From contig JAYODW010000037.1 of NCBI GenBank assembly GCA_038116745.1, positions 1-46,719 of the forward strand: a stretch of DNA of 46,719 bases, given 5' to 3'. Made by a program: the position numbers and the translations under genes. Positions 1 to 7,255 of the stretch are shown in pieces. The notes beneath the pieces were generated by a model. It worked only from the letters and a program-made list of their open reading frames with translations, was not told where the DNA came from and searched no databases. The DNA is from JAYODW01 sp038116745. Its GTDB lineage: Bacteria > Pseudomonadota > Gammaproteobacteria > Ga0077536. The number at the start of each line of letters is the position of its first letter. The first letter of the stretch is position 1.

Positions 1-1317
1 AAACATCGCCGCGCTGCAGACCAGGAAACACACCGAGGCGACCAGGAAGGTATAGCCCACGATATCGCCGAAGCGCAGTCGCGTGACGGCGAGGATCGGG
101 ATGGCGAAAAATGGCTGGATGAGGTTGCTGGTCGAGTCGCCGTAAGCGTAGGCGAGAACCACGGTCACAACCGAGACATCAAGCTGTTCGCCGGCCGGGA
201 TCAGGAAAGGCGCCTCGATCATCCATTTAGAACCTGCTGACGGCACGAACAGGTTCATGAAACCCGAGTAGACATAGACCACCCAGGGGTAGGTCGCGGT
301 GGTCGCGAAATTGGCGAACAGATCGCCCAGCCACTCGCCGAGACGGGTGTTCTGGAGCAGGCCGAAGATGCCGGCATAAAACGGGAACTGCACCACGATT
401 CCCCACGCTGAATCGACGCCGTTGCGGCAGGCGCGCAGGAACGAGGGCGCGCGTCCGTGCAGGATGAGCGCGAGCACCAGGAAGGTGATGTTGTAGGCGT
501 TGATCGTCCAGCTAGTGCCGAAGCCGCGGGTCACGATCGAGTGACCCAGGGGGTAGGCGAGCAGCACGATGGCAAGCAGAATCCAGCCGCGGAACTGATC
601 GATGTAGTCAGCCGGCGTCTGCGGCGGGGGATCTTCGGCCGGCGGTGCGGGCATGATGGCCTCGGCCTGCTCCGGCGTCAGGGTACGTGCCCCTGTACGG
701 GGATGAAGCAGGCAGGTGGTGACCAGTCCGGTCAGCCCGATGACGACAAGGAACACCAGGTTGAAGTGGTTATAGAGCGTCTCGGTTACGGGGTAGAGAC
801 GGTCGACAATCTGTGCGCCGCTTGCAGGCGCGAGCAGCGGGTTGCCGGGGGTTGCAAGGATCAGCGGCGCGGAACCCGACAGACCGCCATGCCACACGGT
901 ACCGATCCCGAGATATGACGCGCAGATCAGCAGGCGCGCGTCGACGTTGGGATTGCGGCGCAGGATGAATGGCGTGAACAGCGCGCATGACACCAGGCAG
1001 ACGGCCCAATTGAGATAGCCCATGAAGATCGAGAACGTGCCGGCGAGGAGCAGCGCCTGTACGGGCTTCGACGGATTCGGCAGTGAGGCCATCCAGTTGA
1101 AAAAGCGGTAGACCGGTCGGGAAGCGACGCAGGCGTGCGCCGCCACCATGGCGATGGTGAACTGCATGGCCAGCCCCAGCAGGTTCCAGACTCCCGCACC
1201 CCAGGCCAGCACGGTCTCCTCGACCGTAGCGCCGGCGCCCACAACGCACAGCACGCCGGCGAAGGCGGTCAGCATCAGGCAGATGATCCAGGCGTCCGGC
1301 ACCCAGCGTTCAGTAAA
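1..1317 (-). CDS. AtoE-type short-chain fatty acid permease (partial at both ends)
   Basis: The minus strand is open from the gap edge (1317) to the window start with no stop, about 439 codons. It begins near FTERWVPDAW, close to the usual N-terminus of AtoE, and ends VCSAAMF, where AtoE proteins normally end, so little is missing at either end. Recognisable family stretches are SGSAPLILATPGNP in the middle, a hydrophilic loop rich in Pro and Glu, then VVQFPFYAGIFG, VPSAGSKWMIEAPF and AYGDSTSNLIQPF. It is a multi-pass inner-membrane protein of the SCFA_trans family, expected to move short-chain fatty acids such as acetoacetate or butyrate. The start codon lies in the N gap and the stop just outside the window. 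Its link to the genes on the other side of the gap is not proven. Confidence 0.85.
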
Positions 1318-1417
1318 NNNNNNNNNNNNNNNNNNNNNNNNNNNNNNNNNNNNNNNNNNNNNNNNNNNNNNNNNNNNNNNNNNNNNNNNNNNNNNNNNNN
1401 NNNNNNNNNNNNNNNNN
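1318..1417. other. Assembly gap (100 N placeholder)
   Basis: A run of exactly 100 N, a standard scaffold placeholder rather than a measured length. It removes the start of the permease on the left and the N-terminal part of the desaturase on the right. The first His box of such desaturases normally sits roughly 70-90 residues into the protein, so at least about 200 bases of the desaturase gene alone should be missing. The real gap is therefore probably longer than drawn. Confidence 0.95.
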
Positions 1418-2194
1418 ATGCACGATGCGGCGCACGGCGCGCTGTTCAGAACGCCATGGATGAATCGCTGGGTCGCCCAGCTGCTCTGCGCGTGGCCGAC
1501 TCTGGCCGACACGCCGACCTACCGGGCTTACCATCTGCGCCATCATCGGCATACGCAGGGCGCAGCAGATCCCGATCTCGTCCTGACCGGACACTACCCG
1601 ATCACACCGGCCAGCCTGCGGCGGAAACTGTGGCGCGATGTGACCGGCCGAACCGGATTTGCGCAGCGCAGGGGACAGCTGCTGCAGGCGCTGGGCGAGC
1701 CGGGCTGGCCGCTGAAGCGGCGTGTCCGGCATTTCTGGTCTGCGCTCGGTCCGCAGCTGCTGGCCAACATTGTGCTGGCGATCGCCGCCTGGGCAGGCGG
1801 ACATCCCTGGCTGTATCTGACTTTGTGGCTGATTCCACTGCTGACCTGGCAGCAGCTGGTTCTGCGCGTTCGCAACATCGCTGAGCATGCCTGCGTGCGG
1901 GCAGCCGACGATCCTTTCGGCAATGCTAGGACCACGCTGGTCGGCTGGGTGGAGCGCGTTTTCGTGGCGCCTTACTGGGTGAACTACCACCTGGAGCACC
2001 ACCTCATCATGTGGGTGCCGTGTTATCGACTCACCACGCTGCGCGAGTTCCTGTGTCAGAACGGCTACCAGTCCCGCATGGAAACCGAGCACGGCTATCG
2101 AGCGGTGCTGCGCCGGGTGATCGATGTGAACAGTGAGGATGGCCCCCGCCGGCGCGCCAGCGGCACGTTCGCGCGCGGCTTCGAGGCTGCCTGA
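1418..2194 (+). CDS. Fatty acid desaturase family protein (N-terminus lost in gap)
   Basis: Membrane di-iron desaturase or hydroxylase, shown by three histidine boxes: HDAAH right at the gap edge, HLRHHRH about 45 residues later, and YHLEHH near the C-terminus. A hydrophobic stretch (LLANIVLAIAAWAGG followed by WLYLTLWLIPLLTW) lies between boxes two and three, as in the FA_desaturase family. These histidines bind the two irons that activate O2 for C-H oxidation of a lipid chain. The ATG at 1418 directly abuts the gap and is almost certainly an internal Met of an xMHDAAHG motif, not the start. About 259 codons remain. The substrate (acyl lipid, carotenoid or other) cannot be told. The stop lies 24 bases before the next gene. 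Confidence 0.85.
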   Translation: MHDAAHGALFRTPWMNRWVAQLLCAWPTLADTPTYRAYHLRHHRHTQGAADPDLVLTGHYPITPASLRRKLWRDVTGRTGFAQRRGQLLQALGEPGWPLKRRVRHFWSALGPQLLANIVLAIAAWAGGHPWLYLTLWLIPLLTWQQLVLRVRNIAEHACVRAADDPFGNARTTLVGWVERVFVAPYWVNYHLEHHLIMWVPCYRLTTLREFLCQNGYQSRMETEHGYRAVLRRVIDVNSEDGPRRRASGTFARGFEAA

Positions 2195-2218
2195 GCGCAG
2201 CAGTCCTCTCAGGCCTCC

Positions 2219-2677
2219 GTGGCGACGCTCGCGCAGCAGCAGCTTTTTCGGCTCCTCGATCGGACGCCGCTCGGTCATCTGGGTCTTATCGACGACGCTG
2301 GTCGGCCTGAAGTACTGCCTATCGTCTTCGCACGGGTAGGCGAGACACTTTTTTCTCCTATTGATGGAAAACCGAAGGGCACCGCGCCGTTGGCACGCCT
2401 GCGCTACGTGGAGCGCTGCCCGGCAGTCGCACTCACGCTCGACCACTACGCGGCAGACTGGCGTCGCTTGTGGTGGATCAAGCTCGATATCCAGGCCAGC
2501 GTGGCCGTCGGCCAGCACCCGGCGTGGGACGCTGCCGTCAGCGCGCTGCTCAGCAAGTATCCGCAGTATCGGGAGACTGCGCTGTTCAAGGGCGAACCGA
2601 CGTTTGTCGTCATGAAGTGGCAACGGGTGCGCTGCTGGGCCGCAGCGGAGGACGGTTTCGCCGCGATCGGCCTCTGA
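2219..2677 (+). CDS. PPOX-class (flavin/F420-type split-barrel) protein, Rv0121-like
   Basis: A 152-aa protein with the pyridoxamine-phosphate-oxidase-like split barrel. The pattern GHLGLIDDAGRPEVLPIVF, then IDGKPKGT and DHYAADWRRLWWIKLD, matches the Rv0121 subgroup of PPOX proteins (TIGR03668, named as probable F420-dependent enzymes). Family members bind F420 or FMN and reduce small substrates; which cofactor is used here is not visible. The start chosen is GTG at 2219, which gives the usual N-terminal helix; no strong ribosome site precedes it. It follows the desaturase closely on the same strand and could be co-transcribed. Confidence 0.75.
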   Translation: MATLAQQQLFRLLDRTPLGHLGLIDDAGRPEVLPIVFARVGETLFSPIDGKPKGTAPLARLRYVERCPAVALTLDHYAADWRRLWWIKLDIQASVAVGQHPAWDAAVSALLSKYPQYRETALFKGEPTFVVMKWQRVRCWAAAEDGFAAIGL

Positions 2678-2732
2678 GCGCGCGGCAGCCGGCCGCTTCT
2701 TTTCGGCTGCGCGGGCGGCATAATGAGGTCCA

Positions 2733-4019
2733 GTGACTGCTCTGGAAACGGGGACAAAGATCAGCATGGCGGGGATGGATAGACAAGGCGGACCATCGCT
2801 CAGGGTTGGCGTCATAGGGGGATCGATCTCCGGCTGTACCGTGGCTGTTGAGCTGTCGCGACTCGGGCACGAGGTCGTCCTGCTTGAACGTTCGGGTGAG
2901 GAGCTCAAAGACCGCGGTGCCGGGATCGGCATTCCCTCGAAAGTGCTCGATACCTACTTCGAACGCGACCTGGTGTCCCCCGATATTCCGTATTTCACGG
3001 CCGACGAGTTCTGGCGCATCTGGCGCACTGACGCGGCGGCGCACTACGGTCATATCGCCTGGCGTCAGCCAGCGCTGATGGTGGCGCTGAACTGGGGTGT
3101 GCTCTACCGCAACCTGCGGGAGCGCGTTCCAGAGCGCGCGTACTACACCCGCCGTCAGGTCACCGCCATCCGCCAGGAGCATGCAGATCGGGTTCTGGTC
3201 GACTGCGCGGACGGCGAGCGCTGGGAATTCGATCTCGTGGTGTGCGCTGACGGTTATGCCTCACTCGGACGGGCCATCCTGTTTCCCGAGGTGCAGCTGC
3301 GCTATGCGGGCTACGTCCTCTGGCGCGGTTTTCTGGACGAGGCCGATATGGCGGAGGCCGAACCGCTCGCGGGCGGTGTCCGCTGTGCCGGATATCCGGG
3401 GGGACATGGCATTTTCTACTTCGTGCCTGGCGCCGATGGTTCCGTCGAATCCGGCCACAGGCTGGTGAACTGGGGCAAGTACGTGCAGGTGCCGGAGAGC
3501 GAGCTGGCGGCCTTCATGACCGATCGCGCAGGTCAGCAGCATGAGGGGTCACTCCCGCCCGGCAGTATGCCCGCTCCGACAGAGCGAGCGCTGAAGGACC
3601 GGGCCGCCACGCAGCTGCCCGCGTTCTACGCAGACCTTATCGAACGCAGCCCCGATACCTTTGCGTACGCTGTGTATGACTGCGAGGTCCCGGCTTACCG
3701 GCGCGGGCGCGTGTGCCTGGCGGGTGATGCTGGTGCCTATGCGCGGCCACATACCGGCGCCGGGGCGCTCAAAGGCGTGGATGACGCGATCAGCCTGAGT
3801 GCGGCACTCAAGGGCAATACGGACGTAGACAGTGCGCTGACCGCCTGGGACGAAGAACGTACCCGGGTCGATAACCAGCTGGTACGCTTCGGCAATCAGC
3901 TGGGCCAGGCGCTGGTCAAGGAGATCCCCGACTGGTCGACCATGGATCTCGAGGCGATGCAGCAATGGTACGCATCGGTTGTCACCATTGAGTCGGACTA
4001 TATCCGGGTGTCGCGGTGA
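2733..4019 (+). CDS. FAD-dependent aromatic/heterocycle monooxygenase
   Basis: A 428-aa class A flavoprotein monooxygenase. The dinucleotide-binding motif VGVIGGSISG lies near residue 25 and ends in LLER, the acidic residue that binds the FAD ribose. The second FAD motif is VCLAGDAGAYARPHTGAGALKGVDDAISL, with the GD pair about residue 330. The overall pattern (GGSISG, then RGAGIGI, a Trp-rich middle and RPHTGAGA) resembles 2,6-dihydroxypyridine 3-hydroxylase-type enzymes, which hydroxylate an aromatic N-heterocycle using NADH and O2. That substrate is family analogy only. GTG 2733 is preceded by GAGG; ATG 2766 and ATG 2775 are possible alternatives. It heads a plus-strand run of three oxygenases. 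Confidence 0.8.
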   Translation: MTALETGTKISMAGMDRQGGPSLRVGVIGGSISGCTVAVELSRLGHEVVLLERSGEELKDRGAGIGIPSKVLDTYFERDLVSPDIPYFTADEFWRIWRTDAAAHYGHIAWRQPALMVALNWGVLYRNLRERVPERAYYTRRQVTAIRQEHADRVLVDCADGERWEFDLVVCADGYASLGRAILFPEVQLRYAGYVLWRGFLDEADMAEAEPLAGGVRCAGYPGGHGIFYFVPGADGSVESGHRLVNWGKYVQVPESELAAFMTDRAGQQHEGSLPPGSMPAPTERALKDRAATQLPAFYADLIERSPDTFAYAVYDCEVPAYRRGRVCLAGDAGAYARPHTGAGALKGVDDAISLSAALKGNTDVDSALTAWDEERTRVDNQLVRFGNQLGQALVKEIPDWSTMDLEAMQQWYASVVTIESDYIRVSR

Positions 4020-4123
4020 GACGCGCAGCGTGACGGTAGCGAAGGAGCGTCCGGGCTGCGTGCCCGCAAGACATAACGCGAGGCGGCCACTGTGGTCGGC
4101 CTGCTGACAGCGAGGTAAGCACC

Positions 4124-5368
4124 ATGAAGTTCGGCGTTTTCTATGAGCACCAGCTGCCCCGTCCTTGGACGGAGCATTCGGAGTACCAGCTGATGCAGGA
4201 CTCTTTGACGCAGATCGAGCTTGCCGATCGGCTGGGCTTCGATTACGCGTGGGAGGTTGAGCATCACTTTCTCGAGGAGTACTCGCACTCCTCTGCGCCG
4301 GAAGTTTTTCTTGCCGCGGCGAGCCAGCGTACGCAGAAGATCCGGCTCGGGCACGGCATCATCCAGCTCACGACCAATCAGCCACACCGGGTAGCCGAGC
4401 GCGTCTCTACACTGGATCTGATCTCGGGCGGCCGTGTGGAGATGGGGATGGGGGAAGGCGCCGGGCCGGCTGAGCTGCATCCCTTTGGCACCCGGGTACG
4501 GGACAAGCGCGACCGCTGGGAAGAGGCGGTTAAAGCGATCATGCCGATGTTCACCCGCACCGACTGGGAGTTTCACGGCGAGTACTTTGACTTTCCTGCC
4601 CGCAACGTTGTCCCCAAGCCGCTGCAGAAGCCCCACCCACCGCTGTGGGTCGCGTGCTCCAATATTCAGACAATTGCCGACGCCGGCCGCTGGGGCATGG
4701 GCGCCCTCGGTTTTTCCTTTGTCTCCCCAGAGGCGGCAACGGCCTGGGTCAACAAGTACTACAACGTGTTTCTGAAAGAGCCCAACCGCCTCAGCGATTA
4801 TCAGCCGAATCCGCAGGTCGCCATCGTTAATGGCTTCATGTGCGCGGAGACCGACGATGAAGCGCTGGAGAAAGCCGCGGGCTGGACGTTTTTCATCTTT
4901 GCCCTGTCGTACTACGGGCGCAAAGGGGTGGACGCCCCGGGCACAGGCGATCTGTGGCGGGAATACCAGGACTGGCGCCAGACCGAGAAAGCGCAGGCTG
5001 CCTTGCGCAACGGTCTGATCGGTTCCCCGGAGACCATCCGCAAACGTCTGCGCCAGTTTCAGGCAGCGCATGTCGACCAGGTCATCCTGCTGAACCAGGC
5101 GGGTAAGACGAGTCATAAGGACATCTGCGACAGTCTCGAGCTGTTTGCGCGCGAGGTAATGCCCGAGTTCCATGAGGCTCAGCCGGAGCACGAGGCGTGG
5201 AAGCAGGACGTGCTGGCGGGCCGGATTGAACTGCCGGATCTCGATACCTCGCCCTACGATCTTTACAGCCACCAGAACGAAGACATCGTGCGCGAGTCGC
5301 CGGCGCAGCTGAAGGCGCGTATGGCGGCCAAGGAAGCCGCGCGCGAGCTCGCGGCGGGGAGCGCCTGA
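4124..5368 (+). CDS. Luciferase-like (LLM class) flavin-dependent monooxygenase
   Basis: A 414-aa bacterial-luciferase-family TIM barrel. MKFGVFYEHQLPRPW opens the first strand, then AWEVEHHFLEEYSHSSAPEVFLAAA, IRLGHGIIQLTTNQPHRVAERVSTLDLISGGRVEMGMGEG and PPLWVACSN are the standard barrel landmarks. Members are two-component monooxygenases using reduced FMN from a separate reductase, or F420-dependent dehydrogenases; the luciferase-like form seems more likely. A ribosome site (AGCGAGGT) lies about 9 bases before the ATG. The roughly 75-residue C-terminal tail beyond the barrel is charged and Ala/Glu-rich. It sits 104 bases after the FAD monooxygenase and 45 before the TfdA-type dioxygenase, so the three are probably one transcript. 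Confidence 0.85.
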   Translation: MKFGVFYEHQLPRPWTEHSEYQLMQDSLTQIELADRLGFDYAWEVEHHFLEEYSHSSAPEVFLAAASQRTQKIRLGHGIIQLTTNQPHRVAERVSTLDLISGGRVEMGMGEGAGPAELHPFGTRVRDKRDRWEEAVKAIMPMFTRTDWEFHGEYFDFPARNVVPKPLQKPHPPLWVACSNIQTIADAGRWGMGALGFSFVSPEAATAWVNKYYNVFLKEPNRLSDYQPNPQVAIVNGFMCAETDDEALEKAAGWTFFIFALSYYGRKGVDAPGTGDLWREYQDWRQTEKAQAALRNGLIGSPETIRKRLRQFQAAHVDQVILLNQAGKTSHKDICDSLELFAREVMPEFHEAQPEHEAWKQDVLAGRIELPDLDTSPYDLYSHQNEDIVRESPAQLKARMAAKEAARELAAGSA

Positions 5369-5413
5369 GCCGATTGTCTGGAGCAGAAACAGGGCGTTTG
5401 CAGGAGACACACC

Positions 5414-6328
5414 ATGACGCTTTCTGTAGTCCCGGTCACGGAATCGTTTGCCGCTGAAGTTGCCGACGTCGATCTGTCCGCCCCGCTGGACGATGCGACG
5501 CTGGCACAGGTCAAAGCCGCTTTCGCGACCTACGCGGTGCTGATTTTCCCGGGACAGCAGCTCAACGAGGCGCAGCAGATCGCTTTCTCGCGCTACTTCG
5601 GGCCGATCGAGGACAACCTGCTGGCCTATAACAAGGGGCAACGCTTTCGCGTGGATCCTGAGCTTATCGATATTTCCAACCTCGATCCGGACAATCGGAT
5701 CTGGGCGAAGGACAGTCGCATCCGGGGGCTCAATATCGGTAACCAGCTGTGGCACACCGACAGCTCGTTCAAATACCTGCCGGCACTGGCCTCGCTGCTC
5801 TATGCGCGGGCGATTCCGCCGGTTGGCGGGAACACCGAGTTCGCCGATCTGAGGGCCGCATGGGACGCGTTACCGCCGGCGCTGCAGGAACGCCTGGAGG
5901 GTCTTATTGCCGAACACGCTTTCGAGACCTCACGGCGCAAAACCGGGTTCCTCGATTTCACCGATGCCGAGCGCAAGCGCCTGCCGCCTGTGCCGCAGAT
6001 GCTGGTGCGTACCATTCCGGAAAGCGGGCGGCGCTCTCTCTACCTGGCTTCGCACGCCGGGCGCATCTACGGACTGCCCGACGCCGAGGCGGTGGTTTTG
6101 CTCGAGGAGCTGATGGCACACGCGACCGAGGCCCGCTTCTGCTACGAGCACCGCTGGCGGGTGGGCGACCTGGTGATGTGGGACAACCGCTGCACGATGC
6201 ACCGCGGGCGGCCGTACGACGATCAGCGTTACGTGCGAGACATGCTGCGAGGGACGGTGAGCGATGTGGCCAACACCTGTGAGCAGGTCGGCATCGTGCC
6301 GCCGCGGAGCGCAGCGGCGGGCGTTTAA
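5414..6328 (+). CDS. TauD/TfdA-family Fe(II)/2-oxoglutarate dioxygenase
   Basis: A 304-aa non-haem iron dioxygenase. The iron ligands are visible as H114-x-D116 in WHTDSSFKY and H263 in NRCTMHRGRPY, with candidate 2-oxoglutarate-binding arginines at 275 and 279. The H/D/H positions nearly coincide with those I recall for TfdA (113/115/262), so it resembles the 2,4-dichlorophenoxyacetate branch more than taurine dioxygenase. The reaction would be O2- and 2-oxoglutarate-dependent hydroxylation, often leading to ether, C-N or C-S bond cleavage. A good ribosome site (GCAGGAGA) precedes the ATG. Its stop interlocks with the stop of the convergent gene that follows. Confidence 0.88.
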   Translation: MTLSVVPVTESFAAEVADVDLSAPLDDATLAQVKAAFATYAVLIFPGQQLNEAQQIAFSRYFGPIEDNLLAYNKGQRFRVDPELIDISNLDPDNRIWAKDSRIRGLNIGNQLWHTDSSFKYLPALASLLYARAIPPVGGNTEFADLRAAWDALPPALQERLEGLIAEHAFETSRRKTGFLDFTDAERKRLPPVPQMLVRTIPESGRRSLYLASHAGRIYGLPDAEAVVLLEELMAHATEARFCYEHRWRVGDLVMWDNRCTMHRGRPYDDQRYVRDMLRGTVSDVANTCEQVGIVPPRSAAAGV

Positions 6329-6330
6329 AC
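6323..6330. other. Palindrome supplying both stop codons of convergent genes
   Basis: The 8-base palindrome GTTTAAAC holds TAA for the plus-strand dioxygenase (6326-6328) and TAA for the minus-strand LLM gene (6325-6327). The two coding regions therefore overlap by four bases tail to tail. No hairpin terminator separates them. Confidence 0.9.
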
Positions 6331-7179
6331 GAAAGCGCAGCGGTCTTTCAGCGCCACCAGTTCATCAAGCGCGCGGGGCACTTCGCCGAGCGCTTCAGGC
6401 GGCACCAGGAATACAAACCCGTTACAGCCCCGCGCGGCGAATTCCTCCAGCACGCCTGCGTCCTGCGGGGCCCCGAACAACAGCACCGTCATGTCGGCGT
6501 AATCGCGACCGGCCGCGTCGCAGGCGCGCCGCAGATCGTCGAGAGGATCGCCCGCGTAGCGGTCATAGATCGGCATCCAGCCGTCGGCGTATTCGGCCAC
6601 CCGCGCTGGCACCTTGTCCGAGTTGGAGCCGATGTAGATCGGTGGACCGCCGGACCTGTAGGGTTTGGGCTGCATCCACAGCGGGTCAAAGTCGACGTAT
6701 TGACCATGAAACTCCGCGGGGTCGTCGCGCCACAGAGTGCGGATGGCCAGAGCGCGCTCTCGGACGATGCGCCAGCGTTCCCGGAACGGTGAACCGTGGT
6801 GCTCCATAGCTTCTTTGATCCAGCCGCCGGCGATACCGAAGATCACCCGACCACTGGAAAGGTGGTCCAGGCTGGCGATGGATTTTGCCGTAATAATCGG
6901 GTCGCGCTCAGTCAGCAGGCAGACTCCGGTGCCGAGCTGGATCCTCTCGGTGACCGCGGCGCAGGCCGCAAGCGCGGCAATGGAATCGTGCATGCGCGCG
7001 AATGGCTCGACCAGCGTCTCGCTGTGATAGCTGTTCTTGCGGTGCACGACCGGAACGTGGCTGTTCTCGGCAAAGAACAGCATATCGAGGCCGCGACTCT
7101 CGACCTCGAGCGCCAGCCGCGCCGGCGGCAGCGTCTGGTCGGTAGGCAGCAGGCAGACGCCGAACAGGGGAGCAGGCAT
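6325..7179 (-). CDS. LLM-class oxidoreductase, probable F420-dependent (TIGR03619-like)
   Basis: A 284-aa luciferase-like TIM-barrel protein, distinct from the longer one upstream. Landmarks are FGVCLLPTDQT at the N-terminus, LFFAENSHVP, IQLGTGVCLLTERDPIITAKSIASLDHLSSGRVIFGIAGGW, then QPKPYRSGGPPIYIGSNSDKVPARVAEYADGW. This arrangement fits the TIGR03619 group, which is annotated as F420-dependent and is most common in actinobacteria. Hydride transfer between F420H2 and an organic substrate is the expected chemistry, but the cofactor is inferred from family only. The ATG at 7179 is preceded by an AGGGG sequence. It lies 76 bases downstream of the HpaB-like gene on the same strand and is probably co-transcribed with it. 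Confidence 0.75.
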   Translation of the reverse strand: MPAPLFGVCLLPTDQTLPPARLALEVESRGLDMLFFAENSHVPVVHRKNSYHSETLVEPFARMHDSIAALAACAAVTERIQLGTGVCLLTERDPIITAKSIASLDHLSSGRVIFGIAGGWIKEAMEHHGSPFRERWRIVRERALAIRTLWRDDPAEFHGQYVDFDPLWMQPKPYRSGGPPIYIGSNSDKVPARVAEYADGWMPIYDRYAGDPLDDLRRACDAAGRDYADMTVLLFGAPQDAGVLEEFAARGCNGFVFLVPPEALGEVPRALDELVALKDRCAFV

Positions 7180-7255
7180 GTGCTTCAGGCCCCTGGCTCA
7201 GCCAAGCGCAATGAGCTGAGTGGGGGCTTCATCAGGCGACCTGTGCCACGCGGGC

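Noticed and set aside
2685..2710. Inverted repeat GCAGCCG/CGGCTGC after the PPOX gene as a terminator
   Set aside because: Only seven base pairs without a following T-run, in GC-rich sequence where such repeats arise by chance.
1310..2932. A 540-codon minus-strand frame opposite the desaturase and PPOX genes
   Set aside because: It reads through the N gap and is antisense to genes with clear His boxes and PPOX motifs.
3998..5755. A 585-codon minus-strand open frame opposite the LLM and TfdA-like genes
   Set aside because: It is antisense to two well-supported genes, has no family motif and spans the intergenic ribosome site of the dioxygenase. High GC commonly leaves such long shadow frames.
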